Source: Paenibacillus sp. KS-LC4 (GTDB lineage: Bacteria > Bacillota > Bacilli > Paenibacillales > Paenibacillaceae). From it: a stretch of 64,000 nt of DNA. A program made the translations under genes and the position numbers. The notes beneath the pieces are model-generated. The model was not told the DNA's origin, did no database searches, and saw only the letters and a list, made by a program, of their open reading frames with translations. The first letter of the stretch is position 1. Every line of letters starts with the position of its first letter. Shown here in pieces: positions 56,501 to 64,000 of the stretch. Location: positions 2,064,501 to 2,128,500 of the forward strand of contig NZ_CP145905.1 in assembly GCF_036894955.1 (NCBI RefSeq). Direction: 5' to 3'.

Positions 56501-57249
56501 GCATGTATGATTTGAAGATTCGATATTCCTCATCCAATAATGGAGTCATTCATGTGGATCATGACCGCAAACCTGTTGTAAATATTTCTGTTGTAAAAAC
56601 TAATGATCAATGGAAAGAAGCAACGTTGCGTATATTTTTACGCAAGGGTATAAATCTGATAGATATCCAATCAAATGCGGAGCTTAGTCTGGATTATATC
56701 GATGCAGCTTTTGTTGACAAAACGCCAGTCTTCTCAATTGAAGCTGAAAATGCTGTGATTAATGGAACACCGGCCGGCTCTGAATTGCCGTTCATTCGGA
56801 ATGATGCCTTTGCGAAATATGCTTCAGGCGGGAAGTATGTAAACGGGATTACCTCTTACGACGGTGTGGTCCGAAATCTTGAAATTAAAGATATCGTTGT
56901 GCCGACAGCTGGGAAATATAAGCTGGTTGTCACATATGCGAATGGTGAAAGCGCGGGTACACATGCCTATAACAATGATGTTGTTGAGAGATATGCACAA
57001 ATCAGCGTAAATGGTGCTGAGCCGCAAACGGTATACTTTAAAAATACGATTTCGTGGCAGCAATTCAACACACAAACGATAGATGTTGAACTGAAAGCAG
57101 GCAGTAATACAATACGATTCTCAAATAATAATACGTATGACGGTGGTTCTAATCCATATGGGGGAATTGGCGCTCAGGGCTTTACTCCCTACACCTCCGT
57201 ACCGCATCAGTATACGCCAGCGTTCGATCGATTCGATATTTATCCGTGA
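53572..57249 (+). CDS. Secreted multimodular glycosidase, clan GH-A-like, with LamG and CBM modules
   Basis: A 1225-aa secreted protein. The signal peptide ends near VSA-S27. Residues about 45-295 form a LamG/concanavalin-like sandwich (LSISFWANVDPS, GKWQHIVITMKNDGAYEVYV). About 305-635 are a TIM-barrel with probable acid/base E441 (YIPFNEPEQNG) and nucleophile E566 (KVDINEYAAT). A beta-sandwich (about 635-752) is followed by three CBM6/CBM35-like modules (about 763-917, 925-1048, 1053-1225; IWFDRFEAEDAEV, YRVQAEFAEYD, FSIEAENAV). The GH family is not certain: GH39- or agarase-like enzymes are possible. GAGGTGAGC precedes the ATG. It follows an importer operon with two binding proteins that probably takes up its products. 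Confidence 0.85.
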   Translation: MRRNLKHLIVAMLALLMMLPQSFVSASTSEEPVQEAIRQVSSEVTPIFNWAFDQGLVEERSVVNSVYSESVEDYAELQGTAAIVNDAQRGNVLSLSGGANGTGWLKLPDHLYRDIEDELSISFWANVDPSSNAYTRLLSSTIAKKGLTSRGVGWWQDSEFIIVAGGGTFNNRIYTGTNPNAIADYRGDMDWNVNPARGKWQHIVITMKNDGAYEVYVDGKASGASSLVPGNSTSNATMLTVMQHFFTRSYLDALKFNDFGRSLYTSDGDMNGRFDDIRLYKDVLNAEQVNDLYEKTRHDGADVVKPAKISVDLADRSLGEVFHGAAGALYAVSEPNVPDINTLISIKPSHISQKPPNGIQHPTGDALRVADYFFDAGGEAVNIVMQDYYQHWYYPSRTADEYINEAVIPIATAVKAYKNNWASKNPGEDPDQKFIYIPFNEPEQNGNRYPQLLADNPTGVNSRAVFNRDWLAVTQKIKEIDPGAVISGVNLTQYGAKVFEAFIPYCVENDCLPDIISWHMLWDKAYNAAASNVATFRGVESRHEQRYRELYPDREVPFPIKVDINEYAATSEIAVGGSLIHYIARYDELKMNSMLPYWNTANSYGSLLAGQNEPNGAWWLYKWYADMMGGDMAKVSVIHARNDQDLFGPGLYGLSSIQDDKEQVSIAFGGTQGDSTIEFNHVSGDANSPSFLEGAEQARVTVWHAGYTGLTGFLVEPTQIIDRNYPVENGTITLDVKLDDYTSAYFAVITPAVNNNSHEIWFDRFEAEDAEVQTNVITTDHYPRKSTGRSASNGRYIEGIKYLNSVVKWTNITVPADGNYRLDMIGGSGAAASMRNQANTGNANQRINSEWFVKIDDQPSFKIVLRADYSMQLLGGNTSFVDLEQGTHSLSISKYNLDTGEEGQGESTLDAIELTYNGQPEELPNYRVQAEFAEYDTAKGLSRESSLEGFEGAGYLTGYGHDSDANTRFVTSVLHDGMYDLKIRYSSSNNGVIHVDHDRKPVVNISVVKTNDQWKEATLRIFLRKGINLIDIQSNAELSLDYIDAAFVDKTPVFSIEAENAVINGTPAGSELPFIRNDAFAKYASGGKYVNGITSYDGVVRNLEIKDIVVPTAGKYKLVVTYANGESAGTHAYNNDVVERYAQISVNGAEPQTVYFKNTISWQQFNTQTIDVELKAGSNTIRFSNNNTYDGGSNPYGGIGAQGFTPYTSVPHQYTPAFDRFDIYP

Positions 57250-57293
57250 ATACCTGTCGATAACGATAACGGCGGCGGTCATAACGGCTGACA

Positions 57294-57476
57294 GTGACAC
57301 GGACTGGCATCGGCTTGCAATCCTGTGACGCTCATCGCATTGTCGTATATGGCACGAAGTCGTCAATAAATGGCAGCGAGGCGGAGGTGCTTCAAGGCGA
57401 GAGAGGCAAGTATATCTCGTTAACGTTGAGTAAGGGGGCGGACGTTGCGATTGCATTTATTTTGGCCGATGTTTAG
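57294..57476 (+). pseudogene. Short coding remnant after the multimodular glycosidase
   Basis: An open frame whose last 45 codons look like protein (GTKSSINGSEAEVLQGERGK, then LTLSKGADVAIAFILADV, stop 57474-57476) follows the glycosidase gene by 45 bp. The only start is a GTG at 57294 without a ribosome binding site. It probably is the tail of a deleted secreted enzyme gene. I do not recognise the family. Confidence 0.45.
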
Positions 57477-57494
57477 CCTGCATTAGCAAGGAGG

Positions 57495-57534
57495 AGAGGA
57501 CTTCTGAGATCAATCAGGCGTCCTCTATTTTTTT
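57495..57534 (+). terminator. Rho-independent terminator
   Basis: AGAGGAC (57495-57501) and GTCCTCT (57520-57526) pair and are followed by ATTTTTTT. It closes the region containing the multimodular glycosidase. Confidence 0.8.
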
Positions 57535-57572
57535 ATTACTGACCATCGTCATTTTCAGAGGACTATGAGGGC

Positions 57573-57643
57573 AATAGCGAATCTGCTGTCCGGTTAAGGC
57601 CTGAAATGGGAGCAAAAACCACAATAGCGGAACCACGATCCGC
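57573..57643. repeat. Two 21-bp dispersed repeats (inverted orientation)
   Basis: AATAGCGA-N7-TGTCCGG (57573-57593, imperfect) and AATAGCGG-N7-GATCCGC (57623-57643) are copies of the 21-bp unit also found at 5566-5745 and 41894-42073. No gene is seen between 57477 and 57819 apart from these, the terminator and the nirB promoter. Confidence 0.7.
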
Positions 57644-57735
57644 TATCCTCCGCAATTGTATTCTCGGTATCTGCGTTCCTAGCAACAAACGCATACCGTC
57701 ATTCCTTCAGCCTAGTTTATTTTAATCGCTCGACA

Positions 57736-57778
57736 TGTGAAAAATATCACATACCCGTCGTTTGTTGTTGTTTATACT
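57736..57778 (+). promoter_or_regulatory. Fnr-activated promoter of nirB
   Basis: TGTGAAAAATATCACA (57736-57751) is a perfect TGTGA-N6-TCACA Fnr box. TATACT (57773-57778) is the -10; the box centre would lie at about -41.5, the classic activator position. An almost identical arrangement precedes pflB. Confidence 0.88.
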
Positions 57779-57819
57779 AATGGTAAGAACATTGAAGGCT
57801 GTTCAGGGAGGCGTTTACA

Positions 57820-60246
57820 ATGGGAGCAATACGGCAAAAGCTTGTACTGATTGGCAATGGGATGGCGGGTGTAAACACGCTGGAGCATATCCTCAAGCTG
57901 TCACCGGATCATTACGACATCACGGTATTCGGCAGCGAGCCGCATCCAAACTATAACCGGATTATGCTTTCTTATGTATTGGAGGGCAGCAAGACGATAG
58001 ACGATATTATTTTGAACAGCTGGGCTTGGTACGAGGAGCATCATATTACGCTGCATACGGGAACGACGATAACGGCCATAGATACGCAGCAAAAAATCGT
58101 GCTTGCGGACAATGGGCTGACCGCAGCCTATGACCGTCTAATTATTGCTACAGGCTCGAATCCCATTATACTGCCCGTTCCCGGGCATGAGAAGCAGGGC
58201 GTCGTAGGCTTCCGCGACATTGCAGATTGCAGCGTCATGCTGGAGACAGCCAAGCAATATCGCAATGCAGCCGTTATAGGCGGCGGGCTGCTCGGTCTGG
58301 AAGCGGCCAAGGGCTTGCTCAATTTGGGCATGAATGTGACGGTCATCCATTTGATGGCGGATTTAATGGAGCGCCAGCTTGACCCAAGCGCTTCGGCGAT
58401 GCTGAAGGCGGAGCTGGAGCGGCAGGGGCTGCATTTTCTCATGGAAAAGCAGACAGCGGGCATTTACGGCGGTGAGCGCGTAGAGGGGCTGACCTTCAGC
58501 GATGGAACGAAGCTGGAATCAGACTTTATCGTTATGGCAGCGGGCATACGGCCTAATACAGCATTGGCCAGCGCAAGCGGCATTGAAGTAAAGCGCGGCA
58601 TCGTCGTCGATGATTATATGCAAACGTCGGCGGAAGGTGTGTACGCCGTTGGCGAATGCGCCGAGCACCGCGGCGTGTGCTATGGTCTTGTTGCTCCGCT
58701 GTTTGAGCAGGGAGCCGTGCTTGCGAAGCAGCTATGCGGCGTGCAAACGAAGCCTTACGAGGGAACGCAGCTGTCGACCAAGCTGAAGATTTCGGGCGTA
58801 GACGTTTTTTCGACGGGCGCCTTCCTGGATCAGCCAGAGCTGACGGTCATTCGCAAGCAGGACGACTGGAAGCAGCAGTACAAAAAGCTGCTGCTTAAGG
58901 GGGATACCATTGTTGGCGGCGTGCTTTATGGCGATGTCAGCGATTCGAGCCGGATTCAGCAATGGGTGCGCGAAGGGGCTGCCATGACAGAGGCTATATA
59001 TGCGGAGCTGATGGGAGCGGCTGGCACCACGCTATCGGCTGCTGACCGCGTAGCGCAAATGGCTGATGATGAAATCGTATGCGGCTGCAATGGCGTATCG
59101 AAGGGGCATATCGTAAAGGCGATCAAGGACAATGCGCTTACTTCGGTTGATGAGGTGAAGGCGTGCACAGGGGCAGGTCGTTCGTGCGGTGGCTGTATAC
59201 CGACCGTTAGCCACCTGCTGCAATATGTGCTGGGTGACGAATATGCCGGGCAGAAAACAAAGACGGGCATGTGCGGCTGTACAGATCTCAGCCGCGATGA
59301 AATCGTAGCTGCGATTAAAGAAAAGCATTTGACGACGGTGAAAGAGGTTATGCATGTACTGAATTGGCATAACCCGGAGGGCTGCTCGAAATGCCGTCCA
59401 GCAGTCAATTATTACTTGGGCATGCTATGGCCGCAGGAGCATGAGGACGAGAAGGATTCGCGCTTCGTTAATGAACGGATGAACGCCAACATTCAGAAGG
59501 ATGGCACCTACACGGTCGTGCCGCGGATGTATGGCGGCGTGACGACGCCGGAGGATTTGAAGAAAATTGCCGATGTTGCCGTGAAATATGATGTGAAAAT
59601 GGTCAAGGTGACCGGAGGCCAGCGGCTTGATTTGATCGGAGTTGCGAAGGAGGATTTGCCGCTCGTATGGGAAGAGCTGGATATGCCGTCGGGCTATGCC
59701 TATGCAAAGGCGCTGCGTACAGTGAAAACTTGCGTCGGCCAGCAATTTTGCCGCTTCGGTACACAGGATTCGATCGGTATGGGCATTCGACTGGAAAAAA
59801 CATTTGAGCGGATCGATATGCCCGCCAAGTACAAAATGGCCGTGAATGGCTGTCCGCGCAACTGCGCCGAGTCGTGTACGAAGGATGTTGGTATCGTCGG
59901 CAATGACGGCGGCTGGGAGATGTTCGTTGGCGGCAATGGCGGAATCAAGCCGCGCATCGCCGACCTGCTGTGCAAAGTGAAGACGGATGAAGAGCTTGTG
60001 CAGATCGTGGGTGCTTTTACCCAATATTATCGTTTGACGGCGAATTATTTGGAGCGCACTTCGGAGTGGGTGGAGCGCATGGGGATAGAAGCGATCAAAG
60101 CGGAAGTTGTTGACAATATGGATCGACGCTGCGAGCTTTATCAGGATATTTTAGCCGTGCTAGCCGAGCTGAAGGAGCCTTGGAGCACAACGCTTGAGGA
60201 GGAGCGGAAAAGCCGCTATTTGTTCGATGCGATTCAAATGAAATAG
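57820..60246 (+). CDS. nirB: Assimilatory/respiratory NAD(P)H nitrite reductase large subunit
   Basis: Cytoplasmic enzyme (808 aa) reducing nitrite to ammonium. The N-terminal FAD/NAD(P)H oxidoreductase domain has GNGMAG at 12-17 and a second GGGLLGLE dinucleotide site. Two BFD-type [2Fe-2S] segments follow (C421xC423 region; a second CGC/CSKC pair). The siroheme/[4Fe-4S] domain uses C638, C644, C678 and C682 (TCVGQQFC; GCPRNC). GGAGG precedes the ATG. It is the first gene of the nirB-nirD-hemerythrin operon under an Fnr box. Confidence 0.96.
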   Translation: MGAIRQKLVLIGNGMAGVNTLEHILKLSPDHYDITVFGSEPHPNYNRIMLSYVLEGSKTIDDIILNSWAWYEEHHITLHTGTTITAIDTQQKIVLADNGLTAAYDRLIIATGSNPIILPVPGHEKQGVVGFRDIADCSVMLETAKQYRNAAVIGGGLLGLEAAKGLLNLGMNVTVIHLMADLMERQLDPSASAMLKAELERQGLHFLMEKQTAGIYGGERVEGLTFSDGTKLESDFIVMAAGIRPNTALASASGIEVKRGIVVDDYMQTSAEGVYAVGECAEHRGVCYGLVAPLFEQGAVLAKQLCGVQTKPYEGTQLSTKLKISGVDVFSTGAFLDQPELTVIRKQDDWKQQYKKLLLKGDTIVGGVLYGDVSDSSRIQQWVREGAAMTEAIYAELMGAAGTTLSAADRVAQMADDEIVCGCNGVSKGHIVKAIKDNALTSVDEVKACTGAGRSCGGCIPTVSHLLQYVLGDEYAGQKTKTGMCGCTDLSRDEIVAAIKEKHLTTVKEVMHVLNWHNPEGCSKCRPAVNYYLGMLWPQEHEDEKDSRFVNERMNANIQKDGTYTVVPRMYGGVTTPEDLKKIADVAVKYDVKMVKVTGGQRLDLIGVAKEDLPLVWEELDMPSGYAYAKALRTVKTCVGQQFCRFGTQDSIGMGIRLEKTFERIDMPAKYKMAVNGCPRNCAESCTKDVGIVGNDGGWEMFVGGNGGIKPRIADLLCKVKTDEELVQIVGAFTQYYRLTANYLERTSEWVERMGIEAIKAEVVDNMDRRCELYQDILAVLAELKEPWSTTLEEERKSRYLFDAIQMK

Positions 60247-60314
60247 GCGCGTGATTATAGCGTAAACAGGGCAATGACTAAAATTGAAAGGACAAAAAGG
60301 AGAGGAGCATCCAA

Positions 60315-60683
60315 ATGACCACTCACATCAATCAAGATTTGACCTATATTAAAATCGGTACACTCGAGGATTTTCGCGAACGGATGGGGCGGGTCATTCG
60401 TTTGAAGCAGAAGGAGATTGTTGTGTTTCGTACCACTGACGGCAATTTGTATGCACTGGACAATCGCAGTCCCCATCGCAAGGGAGGGCCGCTGGCGGAA
60501 GGCATCGTATCGGGACATTTTGTACTGGACCCCTTATATGATTGGAAGATTGCGCTGGATAGCGGGCAGGTGCAGGCGCCTGATTCTGGTTTGGTGCAAA
60601 CCTATCCACTGAAGGTGGAGGGCGAGAGCGTACAGATGGGACTGTCGCCTCAGCAAGCAAGGCAGCTCGGACTGGCACATTAA
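60315..60683 (+). CDS. nirD: Nitrite reductase small subunit, Rieske-like
   Basis: Small subunit (122 aa) of the nitrite reductase with a Rieske-like fold. The positions for Rieske ligands read NRSPHRKGGPL and LDPLYDWKI, so the cysteines are missing and no [2Fe-2S] cluster should bind, which is common in NirD proteins. AAGGAGAGGAG precedes the ATG. It lies 68 bp after nirB and 37 bp before the hemerythrin-like gene, in the same operon. Confidence 0.93.
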   Translation: MTTHINQDLTYIKIGTLEDFRERMGRVIRLKQKEIVVFRTTDGNLYALDNRSPHRKGGPLAEGIVSGHFVLDPLYDWKIALDSGQVQAPDSGLVQTYPLKVEGESVQMGLSPQQARQLGLAH

Positions 60684-60720
60684 AGAAACGTATCTGATAT
60701 GAACGAAGGAGGTTTATCTA

Positions 60721-61350
60721 TTGAATACAGCGACGCTTAACAGAGAAGGTGGCCAAGGCAAGAAGGGCTTCGGAGAGTGCGCATGCTGCAGCGGCAACCA
60801 CCTGCTGCATGCGCTTTTGGAGCAGAAGGAGCGGCAGGACATTGGCATTCAGCCGGAGAAGCTGAAAGTGGCAGATTGGAGCAAGCAGTCGATTGCCGGG
60901 ATGGTGCGGCAGCTCATGTTTGGCTATCATCTGTTTCTCAGAGCCGAGCTGCCGTTGCTGCATGAATTGACGGTGCTCATTACGAGCGTGCATGGCAGCC
61001 GGCACCGCCAATTGATTGAGCTTCAGCAGCGCTTCCATGCTTTAAAGGCTTTGCTGGAGCAGCATTTGATTGACGAGGAAGAATGCTTTTTCCCGCTTAT
61101 TCTGAAATATGAGCGGCATAATTCTGCTAATGCCTTCAGGCAGGCGAAGCAAATGGTCGAGAAGCTTGAAGGCGACCATAGGCGAATCGGTAATATGCTG
61201 CTGCATCTTAGACTGGCTTCGGCGCATTATATGCTGCCAGATGATGCGTGTGAAGCTTTCGCTTATACGTACAGCAGGCTAAGGCAGCTGGAAGCAAAGC
61301 TGCTGGAGCATATTCGGCTGGAAAATCATTATTTATTTTATAGATTGTGA
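60721..61350 (+). CDS. Hemerythrin-domain protein, RIC/ScdA-like
   Basis: A 209-aa mostly helical protein. Histidines in HELTVLITSVHGSRHR, DEEECFFPLILKYERH, EGDHRRIGNMLLHLR and LLEHIRLENHYLF match the di-iron hemerythrin-like domain of iron-sulfur repair proteins (RIC/ScdA/YtfE). The N-terminus carries a short cysteine motif (GECACCSGNH, C20, C22, C23) instead of the usual ScdA N domain. TTG start at 60721 with GGAGG 8 bases upstream. In the nirB-nirD operon it may protect or repair Fe-S clusters under nitrosative stress. Confidence 0.85.
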   Translation: MNTATLNREGGQGKKGFGECACCSGNHLLHALLEQKERQDIGIQPEKLKVADWSKQSIAGMVRQLMFGYHLFLRAELPLLHELTVLITSVHGSRHRQLIELQQRFHALKALLEQHLIDEEECFFPLILKYERHNSANAFRQAKQMVEKLEGDHRRIGNMLLHLRLASAHYMLPDDACEAFAYTYSRLRQLEAKLLEHIRLENHYLFYRL

Positions 61351-61388
61351 TAATTTTCACATTATAAAAAGGGATCTGGTTTTATACT
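61346..61388 (+). promoter_or_regulatory. Fnr-activated promoter of pflB
   Basis: TGTGATAATTTTCACA (61346-61361) is a perfect Fnr box overlapping the stop of the preceding gene. TATACT (61383-61388) follows at the same 37-bp offset as at nirB, placing the box at about -41.5. Confidence 0.88.
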
Positions 61389-61419
61389 GTAGCTATATAG
61401 GATATAGGAGGCGGAAAAG

Positions 61420-63693
61420 ATGGCTGTCAATCATACCGATCGTATTAAAGTGGCAGAAACTGCAGGCGCTTGGCGGGGCTTTGCGGCAGGCAAATGGCAG
61501 GAACGCATTGATGTAAAGGATTTTCTGGATCATAATTTGCAGCCTTATACAGGCAATGAGTCCTTTTTGGCTGGAGCTACTGAGGCAACGGTCGAGCTTT
61601 GGCAAAAAATCCAGCAGCTCGTCAAGCAGGAGCGGGCAAACGGAGGTGTGCTGGATATTGACTTAAATACAGTTTCCAGCATTACCGCACATGCTCCCGG
61701 TTACATTGACCAGAAGAAGGAGCAGATTGTCGGGCTGCAAACCGACGCGCCGCTAAAGCGTTCGATTCAGCCATTCGGCGGCATCAAAATGGTCGTTGAT
61801 GCCTGTGAGGCTTACGGCTTCGAGCTGCCCGCCGAAATGGTCAAAATGTTTACCGAGATTCGCAAAACCCATAACCAAGGCGTGTTTGATGCCTACACCA
61901 CTGAAATGCGGGCAGCACGCAAAGCAGGCATCATTACGGGGCTGCCAGATGCTTATGGACGCGGCCGAATTATTGGCGATTACCGCCGAGTAGCCTTGTA
62001 TGGGGTTGATCGTCTTATCGCGGGTAAAAAGCAGGAGCTGCTGCTGCTGGAAACAGGCACGATGACGGAGGAGACGATTCGCGACCGAGAGGAAATATCC
62101 GAGCAAATTCGTTCGCTGCAAGAGCTTAAGCAGATGAGCCTTACCTACGGCTGCAACATATCCAGGCCGGCAGCTACGGCGAAGGAAGCGTTCCAATGGC
62201 TGTATTTTGCTTATCTCGGGGCGATTAAGGAGCAGAACGGTGCGGCGATGAGCCTTGGGCGTGTTTCCAGCTTTCTCGATATTTATATCGAGCGCGATCG
62301 GCTGGAAGGAAGGCTGACGGAGGAGCAGGCGCAGGAGCTGATGGATCATTTTGTTATGAAGCTGCGGATTGTAAAGTTTTTGCGGACACCAGACTATAAT
62401 GAGCTATTCAGCGGTGATCCGACTTGGGTGACAGAGTCGATTGGCGGCATGGCGGTCAATGGTCAGACGCGGGTAACGCGCAGCTCTTTCCGTATTCTTC
62501 ATACGCTATACAATTTAGGTCCGGCGCCGGAGCCGAATTTGACCGTACTTTGGTCAGCGAGCCTGCCGGAAGCCTTCAAAAAATATTGCGCCAAGGTGTC
62601 GATTGAAACGAGCTCGATTCAATATGAAAATGATGACATTATGCGCCCGCAGTTCGGCGATGATTACGGCATTGCCTGCTGCGTCTCCGCGATGCGAATC
62701 GGCAAGCAAATGCAATTTTTTGGAGCTAGGGCGAATCTGGCTAAGGCGCTGCTCTATGCCATTAATGGTGGAGTAGATGAGGTATCCGGTGCGCAGGTTG
62801 GGCCGGCATTTGCTCCGATCACGAGCGATTTGCGCCTCGATTATAAAGAGGTGATGGGCAAATATGACGCTATGCTGGAATGGCTCGCCGGTCTATACAT
62901 GAATACGCTGAACATCATCCATTACATGCATGATAAATACGCCTATGAGCGTCTGGAAATGGCGCTGCATGACCGCGAGATTTTGCGTACGATGGCATGC
63001 GGCATTGCGGGCTTGTCCGTTGTGGCAGACAGCTTGAGTGCCATCAAGCATGCGGTTGTTATTCCGATTCGCAATGAAAATGGCATCGTTGTCGATTTTG
63101 ACATTCAGGGCGAATATCCGATGTACGGCAACAATGACGAGCGGGTAGACCGGATCGCTGTGCAGCTCACAGAAACGTTTATGAATAAGCTGCGCAAGCA
63201 TCGCACCTACCGCGGCGCATTGCCAACGATGTCGGTGCTGACGATCACATCGAACGTCGTGTATGGCAAAAAAACGGGCAGCACGCCGGATGGCAGAAAA
63301 GCGGGAGAGCCTTTTGCACCGGGCGCTAATCCGATGCATGGCAGAGACCGCAAGGGTGCGCTTGCCTCGCTCGCATCCGTTGCCAAAATCCCGTACGAGG
63401 ATTGTCTCGACGGTATTTCCAATACGTTCTCGATTATTCCGAAGGCGCTAGGCAAGGAGCCGCTGACGCGCATTAACAATCTCGTTTCGCTGCTTGACGG
63501 TTATGCGGATAGCTCCGGTCATCATTTAAACGTTAACGTGTTTGAACGGGAGCAGCTGCTGGATGCGATGGAGCATCCGGAAAACTACCCGCAGCTGACG
63601 ATTCGCGTATCGGGCTATGCTGTTAATTTTATTAAGCTGACTCGCGAGCAGCAGCTTGATGTCATTAACCGCACGTTCCACGGCGCGGTATAG
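61420..63693 (+). CDS. pflB: Formate C-acetyltransferase (pyruvate formate-lyase)
   Basis: Glycyl-radical enzyme (757 aa) converting pyruvate and CoA to acetyl-CoA and formate without oxygen. The catalytic cysteine pair C420-C421 ([11 protein letters not shown]) and the radical-bearing G732 in RVSGYAVNF are present; adjacent cysteines distinguish PFL from diol-dehydratase relatives. Length matches the family. ATAGGAGGCGG precedes the ATG, and the activating enzyme gene starts 17 bp downstream. Controlled by the upstream Fnr box. Confidence 0.97.
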   Translation: MAVNHTDRIKVAETAGAWRGFAAGKWQERIDVKDFLDHNLQPYTGNESFLAGATEATVELWQKIQQLVKQERANGGVLDIDLNTVSSITAHAPGYIDQKKEQIVGLQTDAPLKRSIQPFGGIKMVVDACEAYGFELPAEMVKMFTEIRKTHNQGVFDAYTTEMRAARKAGIITGLPDAYGRGRIIGDYRRVALYGVDRLIAGKKQELLLLETGTMTEETIRDREEISEQIRSLQELKQMSLTYGCNISRPAATAKEAFQWLYFAYLGAIKEQNGAAMSLGRVSSFLDIYIERDRLEGRLTEEQAQELMDHFVMKLRIVKFLRTPDYNELFSGDPTWVTESIGGMAVNGQTRVTRSSFRILHTLYNLGPAPEPNLTVLWSASLPEAFKKYCAKVSIETSSIQYENDDIMRPQFGDDYGIACCVSAMRIGKQMQFFGARANLAKALLYAINGGVDEVSGAQVGPAFAPITSDLRLDYKEVMGKYDAMLEWLAGLYMNTLNIIHYMHDKYAYERLEMALHDREILRTMACGIAGLSVVADSLSAIKHAVVIPIRNENGIVVDFDIQGEYPMYGNNDERVDRIAVQLTETFMNKLRKHRTYRGALPTMSVLTITSNVVYGKKTGSTPDGRKAGEPFAPGANPMHGRDRKGALASLASVAKIPYEDCLDGISNTFSIIPKALGKEPLTRINNLVSLLDGYADSSGHHLNVNVFEREQLLDAMEHPENYPQLTIRVSGYAVNFIKLTREQQLDVINRTFHGAV

Positions 63694-63710
63694 AAAGGAG
63701 GCCCTTCAGC

Positions 63711-64000
63711 ATGTTAGGCAGAATCCATTCCTTTGATACGTTTGGAACCGTCGATGGGCCCGGCATTCGCTTCGTGCTTTTCATGCAGGGCTGCGCTTTG
63801 CAATGCCAGTTTTGCCACAACCCGGATACGTGGGATACTGGAGCTGGCAAGCAGGTAACAGTCGACGATATTTTGCGGGAAATCGAGCCCTATGTGCCGT
63901 ATTACCGCCGCTCCGGCGGCGGCATTACGGTTACGGGAGGAGAGCCAACGCTGCAAGCGCCATTCGTAACCGAGCTGTTCAAAGCGTGCAAGCAGCGCTG
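63711..64000 (+). CDS. pflA: Pyruvate formate-lyase activating enzyme (partial, runs off window)
   Basis: The first 96 codons of the radical SAM activase that installs the glycyl radical on PflB. The cluster motif C28-x3-C32-x2-C35 (GCALQCQFCHNP) and the TVTGGEPTLQ motif are visible. ATG at 63711 has AAAGGAGG about 9 bases upstream. It is in operon with pflB; the rest lies beyond the window end. Confidence 0.95.
   Translation, partial: MLGRIHSFDTFGTVDGPGIRFVLFMQGCALQCQFCHNPDTWDTGAGKQVTVDDILREIEPYVPYYRRSGGGITVTGGEPTLQAPFVTELFKACKQR

Noticed and set aside
57137..57328. Plus-strand frame overlapping the end of the multimodular glycosidase
   Set aside because: Out of frame with the glycosidase and without protein-like composition; its end is explained by the overlapping genuine gene.
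61420..63693. Glycerol or diol dehydratase instead of pyruvate formate-lyase
   Set aside because: The adjacent Cys-Cys pair, the RVSGYAVNF radical site and a pflA neighbour fit PFL.

Overview
The window looks like a chromosomal segment of a spore-forming, carbohydrate-degrading Firmicute, most likely Paenibacillus or a close relative. The evidence is the repeated YesM/YesN-type sensor kinase and AraC response regulator pairs, CUT1 sugar ABC importers without their own ATPase, an uninterrupted sigK with a SigE-type promoter, a tyrosine T-box leader, strong AGGAGG-type ribosome binding sites with several TTG/GTG starts, and secreted modular glycosidases. This assignment comes from gene content only.

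Layout. (1) 85-5340: two sugar permeases followed by a kinase/regulator pair; the binding protein is presumably just upstream of the window. (2) 5341-9426: a gene relic, a 21-bp repeat cluster, a large YhgE/Pip-like membrane protein with internal peptide repeats, and an unknown gene. (3) 9430-17355: a compact LacI-controlled regulon with a secreted GH30 galactanase-like enzyme carrying a ricin-type lectin, the LacI repressor, a binding protein, two permeases and a second, cytoplasmic GH30 enzyme. Matching operators (ATGAAA-N4-TTWCAT) precede all three transcription units. (4) 17433-25680: a small MITE-like element, a LysR gene divergent from a MetX-like hydrolase, a MerR gene fused by deletion to the tail of an MFS transporter gene, sigK, an unknown protein, a lipoprotein and a GH43 enzyme. 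(5) 25867-40109: a BenE-like transporter, a CBM35-GH26-X2-X2-CBM3 mannanase, a GH85 endo-beta-N-acetylglucosaminidase, a kinase/regulator pair and an Lpl-type ABC importer. The GH85 gene and the importer share an identically spaced upstream element that includes a cre-like site. (6) 40183-45102: T-box and tyrS, a HIT protein, an AlkD-like protein, a radical SAM protein, a relic type I-C CRISPR leader with two decayed repeats, and a decayed copy of the AlkD-like gene. (7) 45123-57249: a third kinase/regulator pair, an ABC importer with two binding proteins, and a 1225-residue secreted multimodular glycosidase. (8) 57736-64000: an anaerobic module (nirB, nirD, a hemerythrin-like protein, pflB, pflA) with two perfect Fnr boxes, each 37 bp upstream of the start of its -10 hexamer.

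Together the genes describe a cell that secretes enzymes against plant arabinogalactan, mannan and high-mannose N-glycans. It imports the oligosaccharides through dedicated importers switched by extracellular-sensing two-component systems or a LacI repressor, and it can shift to nitrite-reducing or fermentative metabolism without oxygen. No tRNA, rRNA, prophage or complete insertion sequence was seen. Substrate assignments are inferences from family motifs.
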